NCBI RefSeq assembly: GCF_000600295.1 | Contig: NZ_JEMG01000001.1 | Coordinates: 2,530,477 to 2,594,476, forward strand | Length of the DNA stretch: 64,000 nt | Origin: Hylemonella gracilis str. Niagara R | GTDB lineage: Bacteria > Pseudomonadota > Gammaproteobacteria > Burkholderiales > Burkholderiaceae_C | Reading direction: 5' to 3' | In this document: positions 8,175 through 15,339 of the stretch, one piece after another | Position numbering within the stretch: position 1 is the first letter of the stretch | Layout of the letters: each line of letters begins with the position of its first letter | Position numbers and translations under genes: made by a program | Notes under the pieces: generated by a model | Told to the model about the DNA's origin: nothing | The model's database searches: none | What the model saw: the letters and a program-made list of their open reading frames with translations, nothing else

Positions 8175-9644
8175 TTAGAGCTGGTACTGGATCTGCGCGG
8201 CGACGACACGCAGTTGGTTGATGAGATCCGGCGGGAGCAGGACGTTGAGGCGATCCGCGTCCCCGCTGGCACGTTCGATGGCAAGGCCTGCCTTGAAGGC
8301 TTCCAGGTTCTCGACCAGGCCAAGGTCAATCCACTCACCGCAGAGGGCAACCATCTCGGCTTTGGCGATCTTCGGCGTGATGACAGGCTGACCAGGCTGG
8401 ACCGGCGTCCCGTCATTGGCCAGCTTGTGACGCGGGTACTTTTGCGCGAACCGGGCGCGCACCTGGTAGCGCAGCAGACTCAGCGTGTACAGGACTTCGA
8501 TGTCCCGGTAGCTGGGATCGGCCAGGCCCGAGGAGTTCTGCGTGTAGGTCGTCACCCCGCGCTCGATGCACACTTCGCCGCCGGCATTCACCTCGGTCGT
8601 TGCGCCGCCGTAGCTCAGGATGTTGTTGCGCTCTTCCCGGATGAACCGCTTCTCCTGCGGCGCGGGCAGCAAGCCAGGCAGGGCCAGGGTTTGCAAAGGA
8701 CGCGCCGGGTCGATAGCCAGGTAGTAGGCCGCCACCGCGCCAGCCGTGGCTGCCTTGACCCACAACGGCTGGGGTTCACCCCCCTGCTCCATCGTCCAGA
8801 CCGTCAGGTGCGGGTTGTTGCGAGTCGCGAGAAACGTGTTGATGGTGCCGACCGTGCCGCGCAGGCCCACGTGGCAGTGACCATCGTTCATGTGCATCGG
8901 CCCCCAGCGCGTGTCCAGCTCGGCTTCCACCAGCGCAAGGTTCGCCGCATCGTTGAAGGCGCAGATGACAGTGTTGTACTGGGAACTGCCGATGTTCGAC
9001 AGACCGACCGCAACGCTCGGATTCGTGGCCCCATCCGCCATTGCTTCGACACTGGCCGTCAGACCCGCAGGGATGCGCTCGGTCAACGGGTAGTAGTTGA
9101 AGCGCAGATCGATGTCATTGCCCAGGGCGCCAGCATGTCGCGACGTGAGCGTGACAACGACCCCGGCCGCAGCCGCTGTGACAGGCAGATCCGTGTTCGC
9201 GTTCACCGCTGCAGCCACTGCGGTCGCAACGCTCGCAGCGGTTGCTGCGGCGGCGACCGCGACGGAGACAAGCGTGCCCGCCACATAGAGCGACACCACG
9301 CCGGCCGCCGTGGGGGAGCCGCCGAAAGTGATTTCACCCGTCGCTTCGACACCGTCTTCGTCATCGGCCACCGGCAGCAGCCACACGTCCCCCGCCTGGG
9401 GCACACGAAAAAGGGCATCGCACATGGCAGCGCCAAAGCTGCCCCGGCCGCAAGCGGCCACGCCCTGGGCGCTGCTGGTGATCTGCAGGGGCACGTCAGC
9501 TGCAGCAGATCCTGCAGCCAACTTCGGGGCGATGAGGAGGATTCGCTGCGGCATCTGCGCCGCACCCTGGACGGCACGGGAGTTGTCGAACTCGACGTAC
9601 TGGCCAGGGGTCAGCAGGTTGACGGGGATCTGGTTGAAATTCAT
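8175..9644 (-). CDS. Contractile tail sheath protein (Mu gpL / gp39 family)
   Basis: A 489-residue tail sheath subunit. The N-terminal part (PVNLLTPGQYVEFDNSRA, PQRILLIAPKL) and the C-terminal interlocking arm region with 'RERGVTTY..'-type sequence (CIERGVTTYTQNSSGLADPS, then YRDIEVLYTLSLLRYQVRARF) match Mu-like sheaths. A central alanine-rich segment (VAVAAAATAASVATAVAAAV) is a domain commonly inserted in this family. Its presence shows that the phage is a myovirus. The ATG overlaps the DUF2635 gene by 4 bases. Confidence 0.93.
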   Translation of the reverse strand: MNFNQIPVNLLTPGQYVEFDNSRAVQGAAQMPQRILLIAPKLAAGSAAADVPLQITSSAQGVAACGRGSFGAAMCDALFRVPQAGDVWLLPVADDEDGVEATGEITFGGSPTAAGVVSLYVAGTLVSVAVAAAATAASVATAVAAAVNANTDLPVTAAAAGVVVTLTSRHAGALGNDIDLRFNYYPLTERIPAGLTASVEAMADGATNPSVAVGLSNIGSSQYNTVICAFNDAANLALVEAELDTRWGPMHMNDGHCHVGLRGTVGTINTFLATRNNPHLTVWTMEQGGEPQPLWVKAATAGAVAAYYLAIDPARPLQTLALPGLLPAPQEKRFIREERNNILSYGGATTEVNAGGEVCIERGVTTYTQNSSGLADPSYRDIEVLYTLSLLRYQVRARFAQKYPRHKLANDGTPVQPGQPVITPKIAKAEMVALCGEWIDLGLVENLEAFKAGLAIERASGDADRLNVLLPPDLINQLRVVAAQIQYQL

Positions 9645-9871
9645 TGCGAGCCGCCTTTCTTGTCAGCGGAGCTGGGGGAACCGGCGGCGGGTGCAGGCGT
9701 CTGCACACGGCCTTTCGGCGCAGCTGCCGCAGCATCGGCGCGCGTGACATCGCCGGCAGTAAGGCGGCGAAGCCAGAAGGGCGAGCCATCGGGAACGGTC
9801 ATGCGCTCCGTCAGCTCACGGCCGGTAGCCGGGTCTCGCACAAGGCGACCCGGCACGGGTTGGACATCCAT
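9641..9871 (-). CDS. DUF2635 small tail protein (Mu gp38-like)
   Basis: A 76-residue protein beginning MDVQPVPGRLVRDPATGREL, the DUF2635 signature, normally found between the tail terminator and the sheath in Mu-like phages. The ATG at this position was chosen over upstream codons because they overlap the preceding gene and because the match begins here. The C-terminal third is proline/alanine-rich and probably disordered. Function unknown; it contains one copy of the 14-bp palindromic motif described in the findings. Confidence 0.82.
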   Translation of the reverse strand: MDVQPVPGRLVRDPATGRELTERMTVPDGSPFWLRRLTAGDVTRADAAAAAPKGRVQTPAPAAGSPSSADKKGGSQ

Positions 9872-9882
9872 GGTGAATCCTT

Positions 9883-10431
9883 TCAGTCTTGAGGCAATTC
9901 GATGTGATCCTCGGCACGCGCCACCCCGGACGCCGAAGCGGCCTGGGTGGTGACGTGCGCGTGGGCAAAGGGCGCCAGATCCGCCGTGGTGTCGGGCGGG
10001 GACCAGCGGTAAGTACATTCGTAGTTGAGGGTCAGCGTGCCAGCCTCATGCCGCGCCGCCACGCTGTCGCCCTCGCCGTCTTCGAGATCGCTGCCGGTGT
10101 GTCGCCATTCGCCGGCTAGGTCCCCGAGGAAGCCACCGTGCCAGAACAGGCCTTCGATTTTTTCGGCAATGGCATCGAGCGCGGCGCCGAGGTCTTCCTC
10201 GGCTCTTTCGTATACACGTATGGACACGGAAAGGGCCCGTTTCTCGTCGCCCGAGTCGGTCAACAGCTCGCTGCTTTCGTCGCCCAGTAAGACGCGTGCG
10301 AAGGGCATTCGGTCTTCACGCGTGGGCTGCACGCGGCCAGCGTAGCAGTCGGTCAGGCCCACCACGGCCAAATGGGCCTGCAGGCGCGCGGCGACAGCGG
10401 CGCGGATGGCGGTGCGACGGTGCATGGTCAA
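9883..10431 (-). CDS. Tail terminator (Mu gp37 / lambda gpU-like)
   Basis: A 182-residue protein with the layout of tail terminators: an N-terminal helix (RRTAIRAAVAARLQAHL), a PFARVLLGDES strand, a SVSIRVYERAEEDLGAALDAIA helix-strand and a late NYECTYRW strand, as in lambda gpU. Such proteins cap the tube and stop polymerisation. The C-terminal 30 residues are extra compared with gpU. Its place between the head-tail joining gene and the DUF2635/sheath genes supports the call. It overlaps the upstream gene by 4 bases. Confidence 0.75.
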   Translation of the reverse strand: MTMHRRTAIRAAVAARLQAHLAVVGLTDCYAGRVQPTREDRMPFARVLLGDESSELLTDSGDEKRALSVSIRVYERAEEDLGAALDAIAEKIEGLFWHGGFLGDLAGEWRHTGSDLEDGEGDSVAARHEAGTLTLNYECTYRWSPPDTTADLAPFAHAHVTTQAASASGVARAEDHIELPQD

Positions 10432-10727
10432 ATCTCCTTCAGCACGGCGCGGCTGAAGTAGCCATCGCCCTGGCGACGCGGGTCCCTCACCAGGCGATAG
10501 TCCTGGCCGTTGATGGTCAGCGTCTGGCCGCGGACCAGGCCCGGCGCGGCGGCAGTCTCGAATTCGATTTCCGGACCGGCCGCATGCACGTCGTCGCCCA
10601 AAATGAGCTCATCCGGGCGTACGAAGCCGCATAGGAACCCGGTGTCGCCTGGAACACTTGCGCGCGTGGCACGATGGACCAAGCCATGTGCCTCGAAGGC
10701 TTGCATGAAGATGCTGGGGTCGAACAC
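10428..10727 (-). CDS. Head-tail joining protein (lambda FII / ATPase-like)
   Basis: A 99-residue protein starting at a GTG (MFDPSIFMQAFEAHG) preceded by GGGAGG 8 bases away; the next ATG would remove the first conserved residues. The C-terminal part (PGLVRGQTLTINGQDYRLVR, ending GDGYFSRAVLKEI) has the strand pattern of phage head-tail joining proteins of the lambda FII type. Its position between the capsid genes and the tail terminator agrees. The 21-base gap to the DUF2190 gene shows operon organisation. Confidence 0.75.
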   Translation of the reverse strand: MFDPSIFMQAFEAHGLVHRATRASVPGDTGFLCGFVRPDELILGDDVHAAGPEIEFETAAAPGLVRGQTLTINGQDYRLVRDPRRQGDGYFSRAVLKEI

Positions 10728-10747
10728 GAAAACCGCCTCCCTGGCTA

Positions 10748-11092
10748 TCAGGTAGCCACCGGTACGCTGGGTACCAGTTTCATGAGCACGGTGGCGCTGG
10801 GGTTGACCGCAGCGGCAACAGCGATACCAACGCACTGCTGGGCAGCCGTGGTCTTGTTGACCACCTTGTTGGCCGCGTCCCAGAAGAGGCGGTCGCCGAC
10901 GCTGATGGCCAAGGCACTGGTCTTGCCGATCTCGACCACGCCTTCGGTCTTGAACTCGCCTTCCGTGTTCGCGGCCACGTCGCTGACGGCAACGCCGAAC
11001 AGCGCTGCGCCGAAGAGATAGCCGACACCACTGGCGACGGCCGCAGTCGGGGTGAGCGGAAGCGTGTCGCCACGCTGGACAAAGTTTTTCAT
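10748..11092 (-). CDS. DUF2190 capsid protein (probable capsid stabiliser)
   Basis: A 114-residue protein of the DUF2190 family (MKNFVQRGDTLPLTPTAAVA... SVGDRLFWDAANKVVNKT). Members are small capsid-associated proteins, thought to be trimeric decoration or stabilising proteins. It follows the capsid gene directly, as in other lambda/Mu mosaics. The ATG is preceded by a weak GGA-type ribosome site; upstream codons belong to the spacer. Confidence 0.85.
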   Translation of the reverse strand: MKNFVQRGDTLPLTPTAAVASGVGYLFGAALFGVAVSDVAANTEGEFKTEGVVEIGKTSALAISVGDRLFWDAANKVVNKTTAAQQCVGIAVAAAVNPSATVLMKLVPSVPVAT

Positions 11093-11176
11093 GGTGAATT
11101 CCTTGAAAGTGATGAAGGGGACGAGCGGTGCAGTCCAGCGCAACAAGGCTGGACCGCACCTGCGTGGACAAGCGGC

Positions 11177-13354
11177 TTACGCGCCCGCGTTTTTGTAGAG
11201 ACCGCGCCAGTCGATGGCCTTGGCCGCAACGACATGGCGGGCCTTGATCAGCAAGCCGTCCACCTCGAAGCCATCCTTGCGCTCGGTGAAGAGGCCTTCT
11301 TCGCCCTCCAGGTAGGAGTACTCGACCGTGTCAATGAGCGCGGGAGTAGCAGCCATGTACCACTGGTTGCCAGTGAGGCGTGCCTCCACCACCACTTCCA
11401 GGCTGGTGTTGTAAGCCGGGTTCACGTCGGCGCTCTTGGCAGCGACGAACTGGGCGCTGGTGTACTTGTTGGCCTCGCCTTCCTTGTCCGGACCGACGAT
11501 GAGGAAGTCGGGGGTCAGGTTGAGCACGCGGCCCTTGGCGCCCGTCTGCTTGCGCATGGCCGCACGCGCGGCCCCCAGCGTCACGTCCGTGATGGCTGCA
11601 CCCGCACCGGCCAAGTTGCCATGGTCCACATGGAACAGGGCCTTGGTGTCCGACATGGTGGCATTGCCCGTCAAGATGCCGTAGACGATGTCGCTTTCGA
11701 GGGCAGCGGCCTCGGCGGCAATCATGAGAGGCAGGCGATCGAAGGCGGCCAGATCATCGTTGATGAGCGACTCCCAGGTGATGGCGATGATGCCGCCGTA
11801 CTTGGAAAGGCTGTATTTCTCAGCGCTGTCACCGAAGGAAAGGAATTTGTATTCCCCGCCTTCGTTTACCTTCTGCATCCGCGACAGTTCGGAAAGCTGG
11901 GCCACCGCCTTCTCGCGAAAGTCCTTGTTGCTGCTGCGACGCGCCCAGCCGGTGAAGGTGCGCGGCGCGAGCTGATAGGCCGCGCGCAAGCTTCGGTTGA
12001 CCGTGTTGGCAAGCACGTTGGGAAAATCGCTGCTTCCGTGCATGCCGGCCGCACGGCGTGCATCGCTGTCCAAGTTGAGTGCTGCTTGCGCAATCTCGCG
12101 ACGGGAGAGGCCATCCGGGTTGCCGCCCGCCGCGCGGATGGCATGGCGGGCCATGTCCATCAGGTCCATGCCTCGGAAGTTGCGCGCGCCTTCGGCGTCA
12201 ATGGCGCGACCACCGACGTCAGCCCCGGCGGCGCGGTCGGGCCGGGCACGCAGCAACAGCGCGTCCGCCATGCGGTGGCGAGCGGTTTCGACCTCATCGC
12301 GCTCGGTGCGGATGTCGGCAGGACTGCGCGTGGCCGTGGCGGCGCTGCGCTGAGCCAGCTGCTCCAGCACTTCGCGGCGAGCTGCGTCCACGCTCACACC
12401 TGCGTCGATGAGGCGCACGGACAACGCCTCGGCATCCGAGGCGCCGAGCGTGGAGCGTGCCGCTTGCACGGCAGCACGGATGTCGGCCTGACGCTGGCGC
12501 TCGGCCTGCATGCCGGCCTGGCGCGCGGCCTCGGTGGCATCGGACGCGGGCGCAGCGGTGGCCGTTTGCACCGGGGTGGCGCGAGTTTGATCGGCTGGGG
12601 CATGATTGCCGCTGCCGGACTGCGGGGTTGCAGTTTGGGGCATATTGCTTCCTTCAAAGTTGCGGTGTTCGGCTGACCCCGCCGTGGGGATTCGGGTTTG
12701 AATTTCGGTCACTGCGCAGGGGTAGGTGCGCAGTTCATGGCCTTCACGGTCGAGCAGTCGTTGACGGCCTTCCACAGACTCGCTGCGAACTTGGCTGTCC
12801 ATGTCCGCTGGTATGGGCACCAGGGACACTTCCATGGGTGTCCAGCGCGTAACGCGATAGACCCACATGCCGTTTTCTTCCCCCGGGGCCACCATTTCGA
12901 TGGCGTCCCGGCTGTAGCCCACGCTGACATTCCGGATGACGCGGTCTTCCAGGTCTTGCACGATGCCGCGCACGCTGTCACGGCGGCTGAGCTGCGCCTG
13001 CACGGTGCCCGCGCCACCTTCGATGGCGGGTTGGTCGCAAACGCCAATCTGGTCTTCCAGGCTCCAAGCCCAGTGCGTGTTGAGCAGCGGCGCCCCGCGC
13101 TCCAGGCGGGCGAGGTTGATGGCCTCGGGCGAAACGACCAGTTCTTCCAGGTAGTAGCGGTCGTTTAGCCAGTCGTAGCGACGCACGGGCGCGCCGGTGG
13201 TGAAGACCAGCTCGAAACGGGCGGCGGCGTCCGTCACCGCGCCTTCGGCCGCTTCCGCTGCTGCCGCTTCGGCGCGTGCAACGACATTGCGTACGGCCAT
13301 GCTGATGCTGGCCAGCGGCATTTCAGCGCGGCGCTGTTCAAGGATTTGAGGCAT
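11177..13354 (-). CDS. Prohead protease - scaffold - major capsid fusion protein
   Basis: A 725-residue protein that joins two usually separate head proteins. Residues 45-190 resemble HK97-type prohead proteases: LLNTHWAWS carries the probable catalytic His94, RNVSVGYS the probable Ser144, and PMEVSLVPIPAD the conserved acidic strand. Residues 240-370 are alanine/arginine-rich and helical, as expected for a scaffold. Residues 370-725 form the major capsid part (WARRSSNKDFREKAVAQLS, KYGGIIAITWESLINDD, NLTPDFLIVGP). A good internal start at Met238 could make the scaffold-capsid part alone. Fusions of this kind are known in phages; the boundaries given are approximate. Confidence 0.88.
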   Translation of the reverse strand: MPQILEQRRAEMPLASISMAVRNVVARAEAAAAEAAEGAVTDAAARFELVFTTGAPVRRYDWLNDRYYLEELVVSPEAINLARLERGAPLLNTHWAWSLEDQIGVCDQPAIEGGAGTVQAQLSRRDSVRGIVQDLEDRVIRNVSVGYSRDAIEMVAPGEENGMWVYRVTRWTPMEVSLVPIPADMDSQVRSESVEGRQRLLDREGHELRTYPCAVTEIQTRIPTAGSAEHRNFEGSNMPQTATPQSGSGNHAPADQTRATPVQTATAAPASDATEAARQAGMQAERQRQADIRAAVQAARSTLGASDAEALSVRLIDAGVSVDAARREVLEQLAQRSAATATRSPADIRTERDEVETARHRMADALLLRARPDRAAGADVGGRAIDAEGARNFRGMDLMDMARHAIRAAGGNPDGLSRREIAQAALNLDSDARRAAGMHGSSDFPNVLANTVNRSLRAAYQLAPRTFTGWARRSSNKDFREKAVAQLSELSRMQKVNEGGEYKFLSFGDSAEKYSLSKYGGIIAITWESLINDDLAAFDRLPLMIAAEAAALESDIVYGILTGNATMSDTKALFHVDHGNLAGAGAAITDVTLGAARAAMRKQTGAKGRVLNLTPDFLIVGPDKEGEANKYTSAQFVAAKSADVNPAYNTSLEVVVEARLTGNQWYMAATPALIDTVEYSYLEGEEGLFTERKDGFEVDGLLIKARHVVAAKAIDWRGLYKNAGA
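12641..12654 (-). other. Internal ribosome site and ATG within protease-capsid gene
   Basis: AAGGAAG (12654-12648) lies four bases before an in-frame ATG (Met238, starting MPQTATPQSG). Translation from here would yield a 488-residue scaffold-capsid protein without the protease, similar in logic to the nested scaffold gene inside lambda C. This is seen in sequence; its use is inference. Confidence 0.5.
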
Positions 13355-13369
13355 TGGATAGCTCCAAGG

Positions 13370-13400
13370 AAAAAGCCCGCCGGGTTACCCGCGGCGGGCT
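13370..13400 (-). terminator. Intrinsic terminator between portal and capsid genes
   Basis: On the minus strand an 8-bp stem (AGCCCGCC / GGCGGGCT, arms 13393-13400 and 13374-13381), with an inner GGG/CCC pairing, is followed by TTTTTCC. It lies after the portal stop and 20 bases before the protease-capsid start, inside the late operon. Confidence 0.7.
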
Positions 13401-13421
13401 GGTTAAGGGGGTGTGAGGCTG

Positions 13422-14909
13422 TCAGGCTTCTTGCGGTGTTTTCAGCAGATCTACTCCAGTCAGTCCGAGCTCGGTAGTCGCTGCATCGGTATCAAGCACG
13501 ATGCCCGCCGACCGCAGTGCGGCCTGCTCTTTCTTGCGCTCTTCGATGTAGGCCTCGAGCGTGGTGCCTTCCTCGCGCAGCCATTCGCTGAGCGTCTTGC
13601 CGCCGCCGCGGATAGCCTCCTTGGCAGTCGTGGTGTCCTTGAGCGGATCGACTTGTGCTTTGCGCGGCATCGAGTACTTGTCCTTGGCCCGGGGGCCGAC
13701 AGGTACACCAGCCAGCACCGCCGCTTCCTGCCACCAGGCGCGGATGCGCTGCAGAACTTGCGGCACCAGGACCAGCCACTGCTCTTGCTCCACCATTTGG
13801 CGGAACTCGATCAGACCCATGCGGTTGCTGGCGAAGTTGGCCTGTGACATATCGCCTGTCAGTTGGGCGTAGGTGATACCTGAGCCGACGGCCAGGGCGT
13901 GCAACTGGTGACGGGTGAATTCGCCGCCGCCCGCGCTGGGCACTGGGTTGTTGAACGTCACGCTTTCGGTCGCGCCGATGCGCGAGATCATGCCGGGGCG
14001 CATCTTTTCCACGCCCTTGTCGCTACCAGCCAAACCCAGAGCCTTGTCGGGTTTGTCACTGCTGACGATGGCGACGACGCAGGCCTCCATCTTCTTGCGG
14101 ATCAACTCAGCGTCCAGGTAGTCGGCCAGGTCGCGGTAGCGCATGAGGCTGACGGCCAACTCGCTGACGCCGCGCACGGCGCTGGGTCGGTCTCGATAGC
14201 GGTAGTGAATGATCTCGCCGGCAGGCACACGGCGACTTTCGAAGCCCCGCAGACTGCGGCCCGCGATCTCGCCCGGATGCTCGGGGAAAAGCCAGTAGGC
14301 CACGCATTCGCCGATGGCGTTGAATTCCTTGCCAAGGATGCAGAAATTACCCGCGTTGCCGATAGGACCCGTCCGGCTTTCATCAAGATGGTCCGCCTCC
14401 AGCACCTGGATCTGCATGGGGATGGAGTAACCATCGGACAGGCGGCGCCAGCGACGGCGAATGAGCACCTCGCCTGCGCCGAATCGCTCGTTGGCAGCCA
14501 AGCTGAGCAGCGCGGCCAAGTTGCCGCTGCCGTCGGCGTCGCATTCCAGGCTATCGGCCCAGGCGAGATAGGCTTCTTGCTCGCGCTTGTTCTCCGGCGT
14601 GATCGTGATGCCGTAGCCAACAACGTTGCTGGCAAACACGCGCACGGCGCGTTTCGCGTATTCGTTGTTGCGGATGACATCGCGCGCGCGGTTACGAATT
14701 CTGGACAGACCTTCGGCCAGTTCCGCATTCGCACTGCCGCTGGTCGCGTTCCAGCCTGCGGTGCGTCGGCCCGACTTGGCCGCGTCGTAACCGCGCGCCA
14801 TGTCCAGACCCATGCGGGCTATGGAGCGGCGCAGCGCCCAGCTAGGCGCAACGTACTCGATCGCGCGCTCCAGGCGAGTGCTTGGCGCGATGTGTGCTGA
14901 GTGCTGCAT
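13422..14909 (-). CDS. Portal protein, lambda family
   Basis: A 495-residue portal subunit of the lambda gpB type; twelve copies form the channel for DNA entry. The family pattern is clear: RNRARDVIRNNEYAKRAVRV followed by FASNVVGYGI, then GAGEVLIRRRW, QVLEADHLDES and GRSLRGFESRRVPAGEIIHYR, with FASNRMGLIEFRQMVEQEQW near the end. Length is normal. It lies downstream of gpW and upstream of the protease-capsid gene, as in lambda. Confidence 0.93.
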   Translation of the reverse strand: MQHSAHIAPSTRLERAIEYVAPSWALRRSIARMGLDMARGYDAAKSGRRTAGWNATSGSANAELAEGLSRIRNRARDVIRNNEYAKRAVRVFASNVVGYGITITPENKREQEAYLAWADSLECDADGSGNLAALLSLAANERFGAGEVLIRRRWRRLSDGYSIPMQIQVLEADHLDESRTGPIGNAGNFCILGKEFNAIGECVAYWLFPEHPGEIAGRSLRGFESRRVPAGEIIHYRYRDRPSAVRGVSELAVSLMRYRDLADYLDAELIRKKMEACVVAIVSSDKPDKALGLAGSDKGVEKMRPGMISRIGATESVTFNNPVPSAGGGEFTRHQLHALAVGSGITYAQLTGDMSQANFASNRMGLIEFRQMVEQEQWLVLVPQVLQRIRAWWQEAAVLAGVPVGPRAKDKYSMPRKAQVDPLKDTTTAKEAIRGGGKTLSEWLREEGTTLEAYIEERKKEQAALRSAGIVLDTDAATTELGLTGVDLLKTPQEA

Positions 14910-14915
14910 GGCGGG

Positions 14916-15134
14916 TTAGTCTCGGCTGAATTCGGTCAAGGTAGCGCGGCCACGCGTGGCGACGTCGGCCAGCAGGCCAGTAGCCAGCAGCTCTTCACGG
15001 ATGACTACGCGTGCGCTCATCAAGTCCGTCATGCTGTGGTACTGCACTTCTTTGCCGTCGTAACGCACCTTGAGGGTGCCGCTGGCGATGGCGCGCTCGA
15101 TGGCTTCGAGCTGGGTGACGGTAAAGCCTGGCAT
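14916..15134 (-). CDS. Head completion / head-tail joining protein gpW
   Basis: A 72-residue protein of the gpW family, which fills the portal exit before tail attachment. The two-helix layout with a strand hairpin (LEAIERAIASGTLKVRYDGK, then MTDLMSARVVIREELL) is like lambda gpW, and the length fits. Two ATGs are possible; this one directly follows the stop of the preceding small gene (TGA then one base), which favours coupled translation. The other start adds four residues. Confidence 0.83.
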   Translation of the reverse strand: MPGFTVTQLEAIERAIASGTLKVRYDGKEVQYHSMTDLMSARVVIREELLATGLLADVATRGRATLTEFSRD

Positions 15135-15135
15135 T

Positions 15136-15327
15136 TCACTTGCCATCCGGCTTGACAGCTTCGGAGAGGTTCTCGCCCGCGGCCCTGAGCATGGCACCAG
15201 TACGCGAGAACATATCCTTGCCATCGTAGGCATCGGCAGGAATTGCCAACACATCCACGGCCGCTGCCACCGGCGTGACTGCCACAGCCACGGCTGCCTT
15301 GGTCAAGTTTTCAAGCAAACCAAACAT
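15136..15327 (-). CDS. Small hydrophobic phage protein, unknown function
   Basis: A 63-residue protein (MFGLLENLTKAAVAVAVTPV... ENLSEAVKPDGK) with a hydrophobic N-terminal half and a charged C-terminus. Small proteins of this composition often occur between terminase and gpW in lambda-like head modules, but no role is known. It starts 12 bases after the terminase stop with an AAGGAG-like site (AAAAGGAGCGACT). Confidence 0.65.
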   Translation of the reverse strand: MFGLLENLTKAAVAVAVTPVAAAVDVLAIPADAYDGKDMFSRTGAMLRAAGENLSEAVKPDGK

Positions 15328-15339
15328 AGTCGCTCCTTT

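Noticed and set aside
7785-9953. Very long plus-strand open frame (about 720 codons) across the tube and sheath genes.
   Set aside because: It lies opposite genes with clear phage tail similarity; its sequence is histidine/arginine-rich and looks like an antisense product of GC-rich codons.
11234-12676. Plus-strand open frame opposite the protease-capsid gene.
   Set aside because: No family resemblance, no ribosome site; overlapped completely by the capsid fusion gene.
13899-14900. Plus-strand 333-codon open frame opposite the portal.
   Set aside because: Antisense shadow with no recognisable domain.
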